A stretch of DNA of 34,873 bases from NCBI RefSeq assembly GCF_000497445.1, contig NZ_CM002285.1:7892631-7927503 (forward strand), in the 5' to 3' direction. Both the position numbers and the translations under genes were made by a program. Positions 6,622-12,932 of the stretch are shown in pieces. The notes beneath the pieces were generated by a model. That model did not search any database. It was not told where the DNA came from and was given only the letters and a program-made list of their open reading frames with translations. This DNA is from Streptomyces roseochromogenus subsp. oscitans DS 12.976. Lineage in GTDB: Bacteria; Actinomycetota; Actinomycetes; Streptomycetales; Streptomycetaceae. Position 1 is the first letter of the stretch. Each line of letters starts with the position of its first letter.

Positions 6622-7185
6622 TCAGCAGCCTGTCGCTTCCTTGCGGCGGGCGCGGTAGGCGGCCACGTGGAGGCGGTTGCCGCAGGTGCGGCTGTCGCAG
6701 TAGCGGCGCGAGCGGTTGCGGGACAGATCGACGAAGGCGCGCCGGCAGTCGGGTGCCTCGCAGCGCCGCAGCCGCTCCTGCTCCCCGGCGACCACGAAGA
6801 AGGCCAGTGCCATCCCGCAGTCGGCGGCGAGATGGTCGGCCACCGAGGCGCCGGGGGCGAAGTAGTGCACATGCCAGTCGTAGCCGTCGTGGTCCGTCAG
6901 GCGGGGGGTGGTGCCCGCCGCGGCGACCAGCTCGTTGATCAGCCCTGCCGCGCTGCGGGCGTCTGGGGCGGCGAAGATCGCCGCGAAACGCCCCCGGACC
7001 CTGCGCACCGCCGAGAGGTCGAACTCCGACAGCACACCGACATCGCTGATCTCGTGGTTTCGTACGAAATCCGCGAGAGCCGAGACATCGGGCAGTCCGT
7101 CGGTCGCCGCCTCGTCCTCCGGCGCGGTGTTCACCAGATCCACCACGGCTTCGAGGGCGCACCGGGTGTCATGGGTGATCAGCAC
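6622..7185 (-). CDS. CGNR zinc-finger / ABATE-domain regulator-like protein
   Basis: A 187-residue protein of the CGNR family (stress-associated putative transcription factors, formerly DUF1470). The N-terminal two-thirds is an ABATE-like helical domain (ALEAVVDLVNT and FAAIFAAPDARSAAGLINEL). The C-terminus has the zinc finger: LRRCEAPDCRRAFVDLSRNRS, then RRYCDSRTCGNRLHVAAYRARR, with two Cys pairs and the signature CGNR. The start chosen is the GTG at 7185 (VLITHDTRC), which follows AGGGAG by 6 bp; the frame upstream continues as shadow sequence. Regulation of an unknown target is inferred only from the family. Confidence 0.85.
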   Translation of the reverse strand: MLITHDTRCALEAVVDLVNTAPEDEAATDGLPDVSALADFVRNHEISDVGVLSEFDLSAVRRVRGRFAAIFAAPDARSAAGLINELVAAAGTTPRLTDHDGYDWHVHYFAPGASVADHLAADCGMALAFFVVAGEQERLRRCEAPDCRRAFVDLSRNRSRRYCDSRTCGNRLHVAAYRARRKEATGC

Positions 7186-7504
7186 GTTTCGCTCCCTGGC
7201 CTGAGGGTCGGGCCGACGCCCGCCGATGCTGGCCGATGGTAGCGACAACCCCGCCCACCGCACCGTGCTCTGCCCGACCTCGACTGCCCGTACAACGCCG
7301 CGAGGCCCACGGCGGTTCCCGCGGCGCGGCAGCGCGCACGGGTGTGCGCGGGACATGCCGGCAGGGCGGAGCCGGGCGAGCACAGCTCGGCGCCGTCCCG
7401 TGAGACGCTCACGGTGACGGCGCCCAGCCGTGCCGTATGCGGTTGTCGTGGCCCGAGCCGTCTCCCCGAGTGGACGGCGCCGGGCTGCTTTCGATGGGCG
7501 CGAC
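7186..7504. other. Intergenic stretch without a supported gene
   Basis: 319 bp between the CGNR gene start and the ssgB stop, both on the minus strand. It should hold the CGNR promoter; TACCAT on the minus strand near 7234-7239 is a possible -10. It also carries the hairpin at 7392-7421. The frames crossing it are arginine- and proline-rich shadows. Confidence 0.5.
7392..7421. terminator. Strong hairpin downstream of ssgB
   Basis: GCCGTCCCGTGAG (7392-7404) pairs with CTCACGG-T-GACGGC (7408-7421): 13 base pairs, one bulged T and a 3-nt loop. It lies about 85 bp past the ssgB stop. There is no T-run, as is usual for Streptomyces. Confidence 0.5.
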
Positions 7505-7918
7505 CTAGCTCTCCGCCAGGATGTGCGAGAGCTCCTGATCCAGATCGAAGTGCCGATGTTCCGTGCCGGGCGGCACGGCGGCGTCTGTTCGCTTCAGGAA
7601 GGACTCCAGGGCCCGCGCCGGGGCCTCGAGCAGGGCCTCCCCCTCCGGAGAGCTGAGGGCGATGCACACGACGCCCTGACCATGGCTGCGCGACGGCCAG
7701 ACGCGGACGTCGCCGGTGCCGGTGGGCCGGTGAAGCCCCTCGGCGAGGAGGTCGCGGGCGAACACCCACTCGACGGTCTCCTCGGCTCCGGTGTGGAAGG
7801 TGGCGTGCACGGCGTAGGGGTCGGCCGTGTCGTACCGCAGGCCTGCGGGGACAGGCAGGGAGGACTCGCTCGACACAACGAGGCGCAGGTGCAGCTCGCA
7901 GCTGACCGTGGTGTTCAT
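7505..7918 (-). CDS. ssgB: Sporulation and cell-division activator SsgB
   Basis: A 137-residue SsgA-like protein. The N-terminus MNTTVSCELHLRLV and the blocks VPAGLRYDTADPYAVHATF, VEWVFARDLL, GDVRVWPS and VVCIALSSPEGEALLEAP match my recollection of SsgB almost residue for residue. SsgB is the most conserved SALP. In sporogenic aerial hyphae it localises with SsgA and recruits FtsZ to set septum positions. The start is the ATG at 7918, because the in-frame extension (MACRFRRRAN) is not conserved in character. The Shine-Dalgarno sequence is weak (AAAGG about 13 bp upstream). It is transcribed away from the PGPGW membrane gene. Confidence 0.95.
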   Translation of the reverse strand: MNTTVSCELHLRLVVSSESSLPVPAGLRYDTADPYAVHATFHTGAEETVEWVFARDLLAEGLHRPTGTGDVRVWPSRSHGQGVVCIALSSPEGEALLEAPARALESFLKRTDAAVPPGTEHRHFDLDQELSHILAES

Positions 7919-7979
7919 AAGCGCCAGGGCCTTTCGCTCAGTGTGCGCTCGGGGATTCGCACGTCGGCGAAATCGACAT

Positions 7980-8003
7980 GCCACCTACGATGCCGTTGTA
8001 AAC
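7980..8003 (-). promoter_or_regulatory. Candidate sigma-H-type ssgB promoter
   Basis: On the minus strand, GTTT (8003-8000), 14 bp and GGTGGC (7985-7980) lie about 60 bp upstream of ssgB. ssgB is known in S. coelicolor to depend on the stress sigma factor SigH, whose consensus is roughly GTTT-N14/15-GGGTAT. The -10 match here is only partial. Confidence 0.35.
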
Positions 8004-8109
8004 CCCTCTGAGCGTTTTGCGTGGCTTTACGTAACTCTTCCGGCCGAGAACTCGTACGGGATCTACGACCATTCCGGTGACTGGATTCACTCCCGTAGGG
8101 TTTGTCTGT

Positions 8110-8574
8110 ATGAATACGGGGAGTGACGAGTCGGGTGAGAGCGACGTGGCGGCGGACCGGGCGAAGGCGGACCTGCGGGAGGTCGGGTCCGAGGACAGTG
8201 CCGGGCTCGGCTCCCGGGCGCCGGAATTCATCAGGGCCCGCCGGGCGCTGCATCTGAGCTGGCAGGTCGGCGTCTTCGTGGCCGGCCTCGCGGTCGTCGT
8301 GGCCGGCGTCATCATGCTGCCGCTGCCGGGACCCGGCTGGGTGGTGATCTTCGGCGGTATGGCGATCTGGGCGACCGAGTTCGTCTGGGCCCAGCTCGTG
8401 CTCCGCTGGACCAAACGCAAGGTCACCGAGGCGGCCCAGCGGGCCCTCGATCCCCGGGTGCGCCGCCGCAACATCGCGCTGACCGTGATCGGGCTGGTGA
8501 TCGTGGGCGTGCTGGCCGGGATCTACCTGTCGAGGTTCGGCGTCGTCATGCCGTGGAAGATCAAGGATCAGTGA
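8110..8574 (+). CDS. PGPGW-motif membrane protein (TIGR02611-like)
   Basis: A 154-residue integral membrane protein. A charged N-terminal tail of about 45 residues is followed by a hydrophobic helix (52-70) ending in LPLPGPGWVVIFGG (PGPGW at 73-77), a second helix to about residue 93, a basic loop (RWTKRKVTEAAQR) and a third helix at 121-140. The PGPGW turn between two helices defines a widespread actinobacterial family of unknown role. The ATG at 8110 follows GTAGGG by 9 bp; a GTG at 8077 would add 11 residues. It is divergent from ssgB. Confidence 0.82.
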   Translation: MNTGSDESGESDVAADRAKADLREVGSEDSAGLGSRAPEFIRARRALHLSWQVGVFVAGLAVVVAGVIMLPLPGPGWVVIFGGMAIWATEFVWAQLVLRWTKRKVTEAAQRALDPRVRRRNIALTVIGLVIVGVLAGIYLSRFGVVMPWKIKDQ

Positions 8575-8638
8575 TCGGACTCCGTCGCTCGGCCGTCCAC
8601 TGCCCGGCCTCTGGTCGGAAGCACCCTCTGACATGGGG

Positions 8639-8644
8639 TAATGT
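8639..8644 (+). promoter_or_regulatory. -10 element of tRNA-Val(CAC), copy 1
   Basis: TAATGTTC ends 13 bp before the tRNA 5' end. Copy 2 has TATTGTTC at the same distance, so the element is conserved between copies that otherwise differ upstream. Confidence 0.5.
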
Positions 8645-8654
8645 TCTTCCTGCG

Positions 8655-8735
8655 CCCGGGCGATTAGCTCAGTGGGAGAGCGCTTCGTTCACACCGAAGA
8701 GGTCACTGGTTCGAACCCAGTATCGCCCACCCGGA
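8655..8735 (+). repeat. 81-bp direct repeat, copy 1 (tRNA-Val unit)
   Basis: Identical base for base to 12813-12893. It covers three bases before the tRNA, the whole tRNA and six bases after it. The two copies start 4158 bp apart in the same orientation. Confidence 0.95.
8658..8729 (+). tRNA. tRNA-Val (CAC), copy 1
   Basis: A 72-nt cloverleaf with acceptor GGGCGAT/ATCGCCC, anticodon stem CTTCG/CGAAG around loop TTCACAC (anticodon CAC), and T-arm CTGGTTCGAACCCAG. CCA is not encoded. It is followed at once by a terminator hairpin. Confidence 0.96.
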
Positions 8736-8738
8736 CCA

Positions 8739-8770
8739 ACGGCCCACCTGCGAAACAGCAGGTGGGCCGT
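8739..8770 (+). terminator. Terminator of tRNA-Val copy 1
   Basis: A perfect 13-bp stem, ACGGCCCACCTGC (8739-8751) and GCAGGTGGGCCGT (8758-8770), with loop GAAACA. It starts 10 bp after the tRNA. Confidence 0.8.
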
Positions 8771-8789
8771 CGGCGTATCCGCGCCCGGG

Positions 8790-9875
8790 CCGGCTCCACG
8801 AGCCCAGCTGCTGGCGCACGGGTTCCTGGAGTCCTGGTGCTCCTGGCGGCATCCGTTGCCCGCCCTGGCCGCCGCCGGGGCTATCGCGCCGCTGCGGTCG
8901 ACGTCCGGGGCCACGGCCGTTCCTCCGAGCCGGCGGCCGTGGACGCGTCATCCGGGTGCCGTACCGCGGGGTCCTGGTGGTCGAGGGCGGGCCGGGTACC
9001 GGGAAGACGGCGGTCGCGCTGCACGGCGCCGCCTATCTCCTCCACGAGTACCGCGAGCTGCTGGCCCGCCGCGCCGTGCTGATCGTCGGCCCCGACCCGG
9101 CCTTCCTCGGCTGCATCGGCGAGGTGCACCGGATGCTCGACCTGGTCGCGGACGGCGTCGCCGTGGTGGAGGCGTTGGGGGAGCGGTTCGTGGTGGTCGT
9201 CGGACACGACTGGGGCGCCACGATCGCCGCCACCTCCGCCCTCACCAGGCCCGACGTGTTCCGCGCCGGGGAGCCTGCTGGGCGTGCCGTACCGCCCGCC
9301 CGGCGGCCCGCGGCCCGGCGGGGTCTTCGCGCGCACGGGCGGGGACGAGGAGTTGTTCGTCTCGTACTTCCAGCAGTTCGGCCGGGCCGAGGCGGAGATC
9401 GAGCCCGATGTGCGCGACCGGCTCGGAGGCTTCTACGCGGCCCTGTCCGCCGCCACCATGCCCGCGCCCGGCGCCCCCGACCCGCACTTCGTCGGCCGCG
9501 GCGGCACCCTGCGGGAGCGCTACCCCGTCGGCCCGCTCCCGGCCTGGCTGGGCGAGGGCGACCTCGACTTCCTGGCCGGGGAGTTCGAGCGGACCGGTAT
9601 GGCCGCGGCGCTCAACCGCTACCGGAACATGGACCGGGGCTGGGCGGACCTGGCCGACCACGCGGGCGCCCGGTCAGGCGGCCCTCGCTGTTCATCGGCG
9701 GCGGCCCGGACACCTCGCTCGCCCGGCTGGCCGACGCGGTCACGGCGTACCCCGAGACCCTGCCCGGTCCCTACGGTTCGCACATCCTCGACGGCTGCGG
9801 CCACTTCGTGCGGCAGGGCGCCCGGCAGAGGCGAACCGGATCCTGATCGACTGGCTCGCCGCCCTCCCCGGCTGA
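8790..9875 (+). pseudogene. Epoxide-hydrolase-like alpha/beta hydrolase, frameshifted and interrupted
   Basis: Pieces of one alpha/beta hydrolase can be read in order across three frames. They are LLAHGFLESWCSWRHPLPAL (frame 3, from 8808), GYRAAAVDVRGHGRSSEP (frame 2, from 8879), MLDLVADGVAVVEALGERF and VVVVGHDWGATIA with the nucleophile-elbow Asp (frame 1, from 9130), GVPYRPPGGPRPGGVFARTG to NRYRNMDRGWADLADHAG (frame 2, to 9660), PSLFIGGGPDTSL to LDGCGHFVRQ (frame 1), and EANRILIDWLAALPG (frame 3, to the stop at 9875). That makes at least five frame changes. The N-terminal 25-30 residues expected before the HGF oxyanion motif are missing, and a foreign segment sits at 8944-9126. Sequencing error alone is unlikely because the neighbours are clean. 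Confidence 0.88.
8944..9126 (+). pseudogene. P-loop fragment of a HelD/UvrD-type helicase inside the hydrolase pseudogene
   Basis: About 61 codons read RVIRVPYRGVLVV, then EGGPGTGKTAVALHGAAYLL and RRAVLIVGPDPAFLGCIGEV. This is the Walker A region of actinobacterial HelD/HelR-like superfamily 1 ATPases (GGPGTGKTAVALHRAAYLL in intact members, by recollection). The hydrolase sequence resumes directly with MLDLVADG in the same frame on the right, but is out of frame on the left. No other helicase motif is present, so this is a captured fragment and not a gene. Confidence 0.75.
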
Positions 9876-9975
9876 TCTGCCCGGCCGATCTCCCCGACCG
9901 GCCGTCCTCGACTGACCGTCCCCGACCGACCCTCCCCGCGCCTTCGTTCGGCCCGTCGGCCGCGCCCGCTCACCT

Positions 9976-10000
9976 GCGAGCGCTTGCTTAAAACGATTCA
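9976..10000. promoter_or_regulatory. LacI-family operator-like sites before the sugar-binding pseudogene
   Basis: TAAAACGATTCA (9989-10000) matches 10 of 12 positions of the TGAAACGTTTCA-type LacI operator with its central CG. Next to it GCGAGCGCTTGC (9976-9987) is a near-perfect palindrome. They lie about 70 bp upstream of an ABC sugar-binding lipoprotein, the usual place for such control. Confidence 0.4.
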
Positions 10001-10070
10001 TGCATGCGTTCGCGAGGCGTCGGTGAGGCGTCCGTGAGGGCGGAGGCAACGCTGCGGGGAGGGCCCGGCC

Positions 10071-10599
10071 ATGGGAACCAGCAGGAACCCTGAGAGGCGT
10101 ACGATCCTGAAGGCGGCCGGGGCCTCGGTGGCCACGCTCGGGCCCGCCGCGGCGACCGGGTGCGGCGACCGGGTGCGGCGGCGAAAACGGTTCCGGGGGC
10201 GGGACGGTGACGACCCGTTACTCGTGGTGGGGTGCCGAGGAACGGGCCAAGAAGATCAACCGGACCATCGCACTCTTCGAGAAGAAGTACCCGAAGGTCG
10301 GGATAAGGACTGACTTCCAGATGTATCAATCGTTCTGGGAGAAGTTCCAGACCCAGGCCGCCGGTGGAAATCCCCCGGACGTTTTCCAAAATGCCGTCAC
10401 GTTTCTTCGGAAGTACGACAAGCGCGGAATTCCCCTCGACCTCAAGTCACAGGTTCAGGCAGGTAATCTGACTCCGGATCACTTCCGGGACGGAGTGACA
10501 AAGGCCGGCGAGGTCGACGGAAAGCAGCTCGGAATTCCCGTCGGCTCCAACACCATGGCGCTGGTCGTCGACAAGAAGGTGTTCCGCGAGGTCGACGTC
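10071..10599 (+). pseudogene. Sugar ABC transporter substrate-binding lipoprotein, frameshifted and truncated
   Basis: The gene starts with a twin-arginine-like lipoprotein signal (RRTILKAAGASVATLG, then PAAATGC with the lipobox Cys). It then shifts frame at a 13-bp tandem duplication (10149-10180). The other frame continues TVTTRYSWWGAEERAKKINR, ALFEKKYPKV, FWEKFQTQAAGGNPPDVFQN and QLGIPVGSNTMALVVDKKVF, typical of family 1 solute-binding proteins for oligosaccharides or uronides. Removing one 13-bp copy would restore a single frame through the lipobox into this sequence. The binding protein stops making sense after about 10597 (KVFREVDV), about 170 of some 420 expected residues. No permease genes follow. 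Confidence 0.85.
10149..10180 (+). repeat. 13-bp tandem duplication (2.5 copies) causing the frameshift
   Basis: GCGACCGGGTGCG occurs at 10152-10164 and again at 10165-10177; the period-13 identity extends from 10149 to 10180. Thirteen is one more than a multiple of three, and this offset equals the frame change seen between the signal peptide (frame 3) and the mature protein (frame 1). Confidence 0.93.
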
Positions 10600-11110
10600 T
10601 ACCACCTCGGCACCTGGGCGGGCCTCAGCACCCGGCACGGTGTGCAGCACTTCGGTGACAGCGCCAGACAGCAGCGCATCGCCAACACCACGTACCGGCG
10701 CTTCTGCTACTTCCTCACGGCCGACGAACGCGTCGGCGACCTCATGCACGCCAACCTCGACTCCGACGAGAGTTCGCCGTCGCCGGCAAACCGGTGGTGT
10801 CCGTCTCCCGCCTTTCGGCGGTCTTCGGACTCAACGAGCTGTGTGTCGGGCTGATCCACCTGGTCGACCTGCCCGCGTTCAAGTCGGCCTACCTGGGCTA
10901 CTGCCGCTGCTTCAACGCCACCAAGGACGCAAGTTCTACGGCCCCGACGGCTACACCGAGTCCTCGCCGTGGAAGACCGAGAAGCTGACGGGCCCCGCAA
11001 CCCACGTCGAGGGCAGTGAGGCCAGCTGGGTGTCCAGCAACGACTCCGCGCTCTACGGCCTCGCGGCCATCGAGAACCTGGCGTTGCGCGGAGACAAGAT
11101 GCCCGGCTAG
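10600..11110 (+). pseudogene. Remnant of a polysaccharide-lyase-like protein fused to the binding-protein fragment
   Basis: From about 10600 the frame carries a different protein: YHLGTWAGLSTRHGVQHFGD, ANTTYRRFCYFLTADERVGD and LMHANLDSDE. It shifts near 10770 to EFAVAGKPVVSVSRLSAVFG, LIHLVDLPAFKSAYLGYCRC and FNATK, and shifts again to KFYGPDGYTESSPWKTEKLT, EASWVSSNDSALYGLAAIEN and LALRGDKMPG, ending at 11110. The pieces recall the exo-rhamnogalacturonan lyase / YetA-like family (alpha-helical barrel and C-terminal WxSTNGTAQWGLAA-type block). I am only moderately sure of that name. The stop overlaps that of the convergent gene by 4 bp (CTAG). Confidence 0.6.
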
Positions 11111-12105
11111 GAATGCCGTTCGGGGATCGTCGGGAGAACCTTTTCGGCGATGCTGATCAGGGCGCTGTCGTCGGGGAGGGCTCCGGACCTGCTCCACACG
11201 GTGAACTCGTAGTAGCCGCCCCGGTCGTCTGTGCCGAGGGCCACGGAAAGCGTCCGGGCCAGGGGGCCTTGTTCGACCGGTCCGCCGCTGGATCCGCCAC
11301 CCCCGAGATCGATCTTGAACTTCATGGTGTGATCCGAGGAGAAGACGGCGGGCCGGCCGAGAACCGTACGTGTCGCGACGTCCCGCTCCCCTCCGGTTCT
11401 CATCAGCTTCACGTACTGGGCGATCGACAGCTCGTTGTAGGTGGCCGAGAGGTCGACGGTGTACGTGTCGAAGCTGACCTCGGCCTCCGGCTGGGCGACC
11501 TTCCCATCGGTCAGGGGAGCGGTGTTGCTGGTGCCGGAAGCCGCGGTCGCGGTCTCTCCGGGCGTTCCGAGGAGCCGGGCGAGGTCGGACCGGTTGAGTG
11601 CGTCGCACAGTTCGTCACCGGTCACGGCACGGGGCGCCTTCGTGTAGGCCTTCGGCAGTTCCTCGTGCTCCCTGCCCGAACACGACGCGGGCCGCGCTGC
11701 GCTGTCGTCGGACGGCAGCACGTGCGGGGCCACCCACAGCGCGGCCGCGAGTGCCCCGATCACGGCCACGGCCGCGAAGGCCTGGCCCCACGCGTTGGGC
11801 TCCTTTTCCGGAGTGTCCGGTCCGGGACGCGGCCCGGCTGCCGCCTGGAACTGCGCGGCCTCATCGACCGTCGGCCTGTCCGCGGAGGCCACCGCGCTCG
11901 GGTTCCGGCGTGCCCGCAGCGCCCGGACGACCACGTACACGTGTATCGCGGTGAACACGAGGAACACCACACCGAGACCAGCCGCGACCCGGTCATGATC
12001 GCGAACGGCGAGGTACATGATGCGTACGCCGAGAACGGACCCGATCGCGATGGCCAGGGGCTCGCGGACCCAGAACGGCAGGAGACGGAGGAGGAAACCG
12101 AGCAT
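11107..12105 (-). CDS. DUF6215-like membrane protein, Streptomyces hypothetical
   Basis: A 332-residue protein. Hydrophobic segments lie at about 15-33, 41-61 and 108-126, with a disordered Pro/Glu-rich linker (about 68-105) between the second and third. The C-terminal 200 residues are a Ser/Thr/Asp-rich domain that would be extracytoplasmic, with Cys142 and Cys167 as the only obvious Cys pair (SCSGREHEEL and DELCDALNRSDLARLLGTPG). The domain alternates short strands (EVSFDTYTVDLSATYNEL, RTVLGRPAVFSSDHTMKFKI). I associate this with DUF6215 by recollection; function is unknown. The frame is clean and the codon use normal, in contrast to the pseudogenes beside it. Confidence 0.72.
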   Translation of the reverse strand: MLGFLLRLLPFWVREPLAIAIGSVLGVRIMYLAVRDHDRVAAGLGVVFLVFTAIHVYVVVRALRARRNPSAVASADRPTVDEAAQFQAAAGPRPGPDTPEKEPNAWGQAFAAVAVIGALAAALWVAPHVLPSDDSAARPASCSGREHEELPKAYTKAPRAVTGDELCDALNRSDLARLLGTPGETATAASGTSNTAPLTDGKVAQPEAEVSFDTYTVDLSATYNELSIAQYVKLMRTGGERDVATRTVLGRPAVFSSDHTMKFKIDLGGGGSSGGPVEQGPLARTLSVALGTDDRGGYYEFTVWSRSGALPDDSALISIAEKVLPTIPERHS

Positions 12106-12280
12106 CCGGTGATCTCACCAGGACTGGATCACAACCGCTGTGGTGGAGGCCATAGTTCCGCAGCGTCTCAGCGGGGAGTCCGGCGACCGGCCGCGGGAGC
12201 CCTGGCGGGGCTGGGGGAGCGCCGTCGCACGGGCGGCGGCGCTCGCCTCCCGAGTGTGTCCCGCGCCACGCCGGGGCGCA

Positions 12281-12296
12281 TGAGTACGCGTACTCA
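12281..12296. promoter_or_regulatory. 16-bp perfect palindrome, operator candidate
   Basis: TGAGTACGCGTACTCA is its own reverse complement. It overlaps the position where a -35 would lie for CAGACT at 12318-12323, so a protein bound here would block the promoter of the SRPBCC gene. Confidence 0.6.
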
Positions 12297-12317
12297 GTTC
12301 ACCCGCGCCCGGCCGGG

Positions 12318-12323
12318 CAGACT
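12318..12323 (+). promoter_or_regulatory. -10-like element of the SRPBCC gene
   Basis: CAGACT ends 6 bp before the ATG at 12330 and no Shine-Dalgarno sequence is present, so a leaderless transcript is likely. Confidence 0.4.
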
Positions 12324-12329
12324 CCCTCC

Positions 12330-12776
12330 ATGGACTGGAACCGCTACCGCTTCCTCAGCCTGTGGTCCCTGCCCGCCCCGCCCGCGGCCGTGTACGCCGT
12401 GCTGGAGCGGCCCGAGGACTATCCCCGCTGGTGGCCACAGGTGCGGGCGGTGACCAGGCTGGACTTCGGCACCGGTGTCCTCACCGTCCGGTCCGTGCTG
12501 CCGTACGCCGTGACCTTCACCGCACGGGAGACGCGCCGCGACCCGGACGCCGGGATCCTGGAGATCGCCGTGTCCGGCGACATCGAGGGCTGGGCCCGCT
12601 GGACGGTGACCGCCGAGGGCACCGGCACCCTCGCCCGTTACGACCAGGTCGTGGAGGTGCGCAAGCCCCTGCTCAGGCGGCTCGCCGTACCGGGACGGCC
12701 CGTGTTCCGCCTCAACCACCGGCTGATGATGGCCGCGGGGCGGCGCGGACTGCTCCGCCGGCTCGAAACGGTTTGA
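12330..12776 (+). CDS. SRPBCC (START-like) family protein
   Basis: A 148-residue protein with the helix-grip fold pattern. The opening strand FLSLWSLPAPPAAVYAVLER contains the AxPxxVYxxL motif. It continues PEDYPRWWPQVRAVTRLD, then alternating strands (RSVLPYAVTFTARETRRD and ARWTVTAEGTGTLARYDQVV), and a long C-terminal helix (RLNHRLMMAAGRRGLLRRLE). Such proteins bind hydrophobic ligands in a cavity or act in polyketide or stress metabolism; no ligand can be inferred. The ATG at 12330 is chosen for its fit to the fold. Expression is probably controlled through the palindrome at 12281. It lies directly upstream of tRNA-Val copy 2. Confidence 0.82.
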   Translation: MDWNRYRFLSLWSLPAPPAAVYAVLERPEDYPRWWPQVRAVTRLDFGTGVLTVRSVLPYAVTFTARETRRDPDAGILEIAVSGDIEGWARWTVTAEGTGTLARYDQVVEVRKPLLRRLAVPGRPVFRLNHRLMMAAGRRGLLRRLETV

Positions 12777-12796
12777 AGGATCGGCGTCTCGACCTG

Positions 12797-12802
12797 TATT
12801 GT
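12797..12802 (+). promoter_or_regulatory. -10 element of tRNA-Val(CAC), copy 2
   Basis: TATTGTTC ends 13 bp before the tRNA, matching the spacing and sequence of TAATGTTC at copy 1. Confidence 0.5.
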
Positions 12803-12812
12803 TCAGTGCGTT

Positions 12813-12893
12813 CCCGGGCGATTAGCTCAGTGGGAGAGCGCTTCGTTCACACCGAAGAGGTCACTGGTTCGAACCCAGTATCGCCCACCCGGA
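12813..12893 (+). repeat. 81-bp direct repeat, copy 2 (tRNA-Val unit)
   Basis: Identical to 8655-8735. The flanks differ on both sides, including a different terminator hairpin. Confidence 0.95.
12816..12887 (+). tRNA. tRNA-Val (CAC), copy 2
   Basis: The same 72-nt sequence as the tRNA at 8658-8729, anticodon CAC. It ends ahead of its own hairpin terminator. Confidence 0.96.
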
Positions 12894-12897
12894 GAAG

Positions 12898-12925
12898 GCC
12901 GGTCCGCAGTAGCGGACCGGCTTTT
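12898..12925 (+). terminator. Terminator of tRNA-Val copy 2
   Basis: A perfect 10-bp stem, GCCGGTCCGC (12898-12907) and GCGGACCGGC (12912-12921), with loop AGTA followed by TTTT: a classical intrinsic terminator. It ends just before the convergent exonuclease stop. Confidence 0.9.
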
Positions 12926-12932
12926 CGCATAG

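Noticed and set aside
7430..8011. 193-codon plus-strand frame opposite ssgB
   Set aside because: It is fully antisense to ssgB, which is recognised with near certainty; the translation has no domain features.
8956..9846. 296-codon frame with a Walker A motif, taken as an ATPase gene
   Set aside because: Only the P-loop region is helicase-like. The rest is hydrolase sequence and out-of-frame filler, so it is a chimeric pseudogene and not an ATPase.
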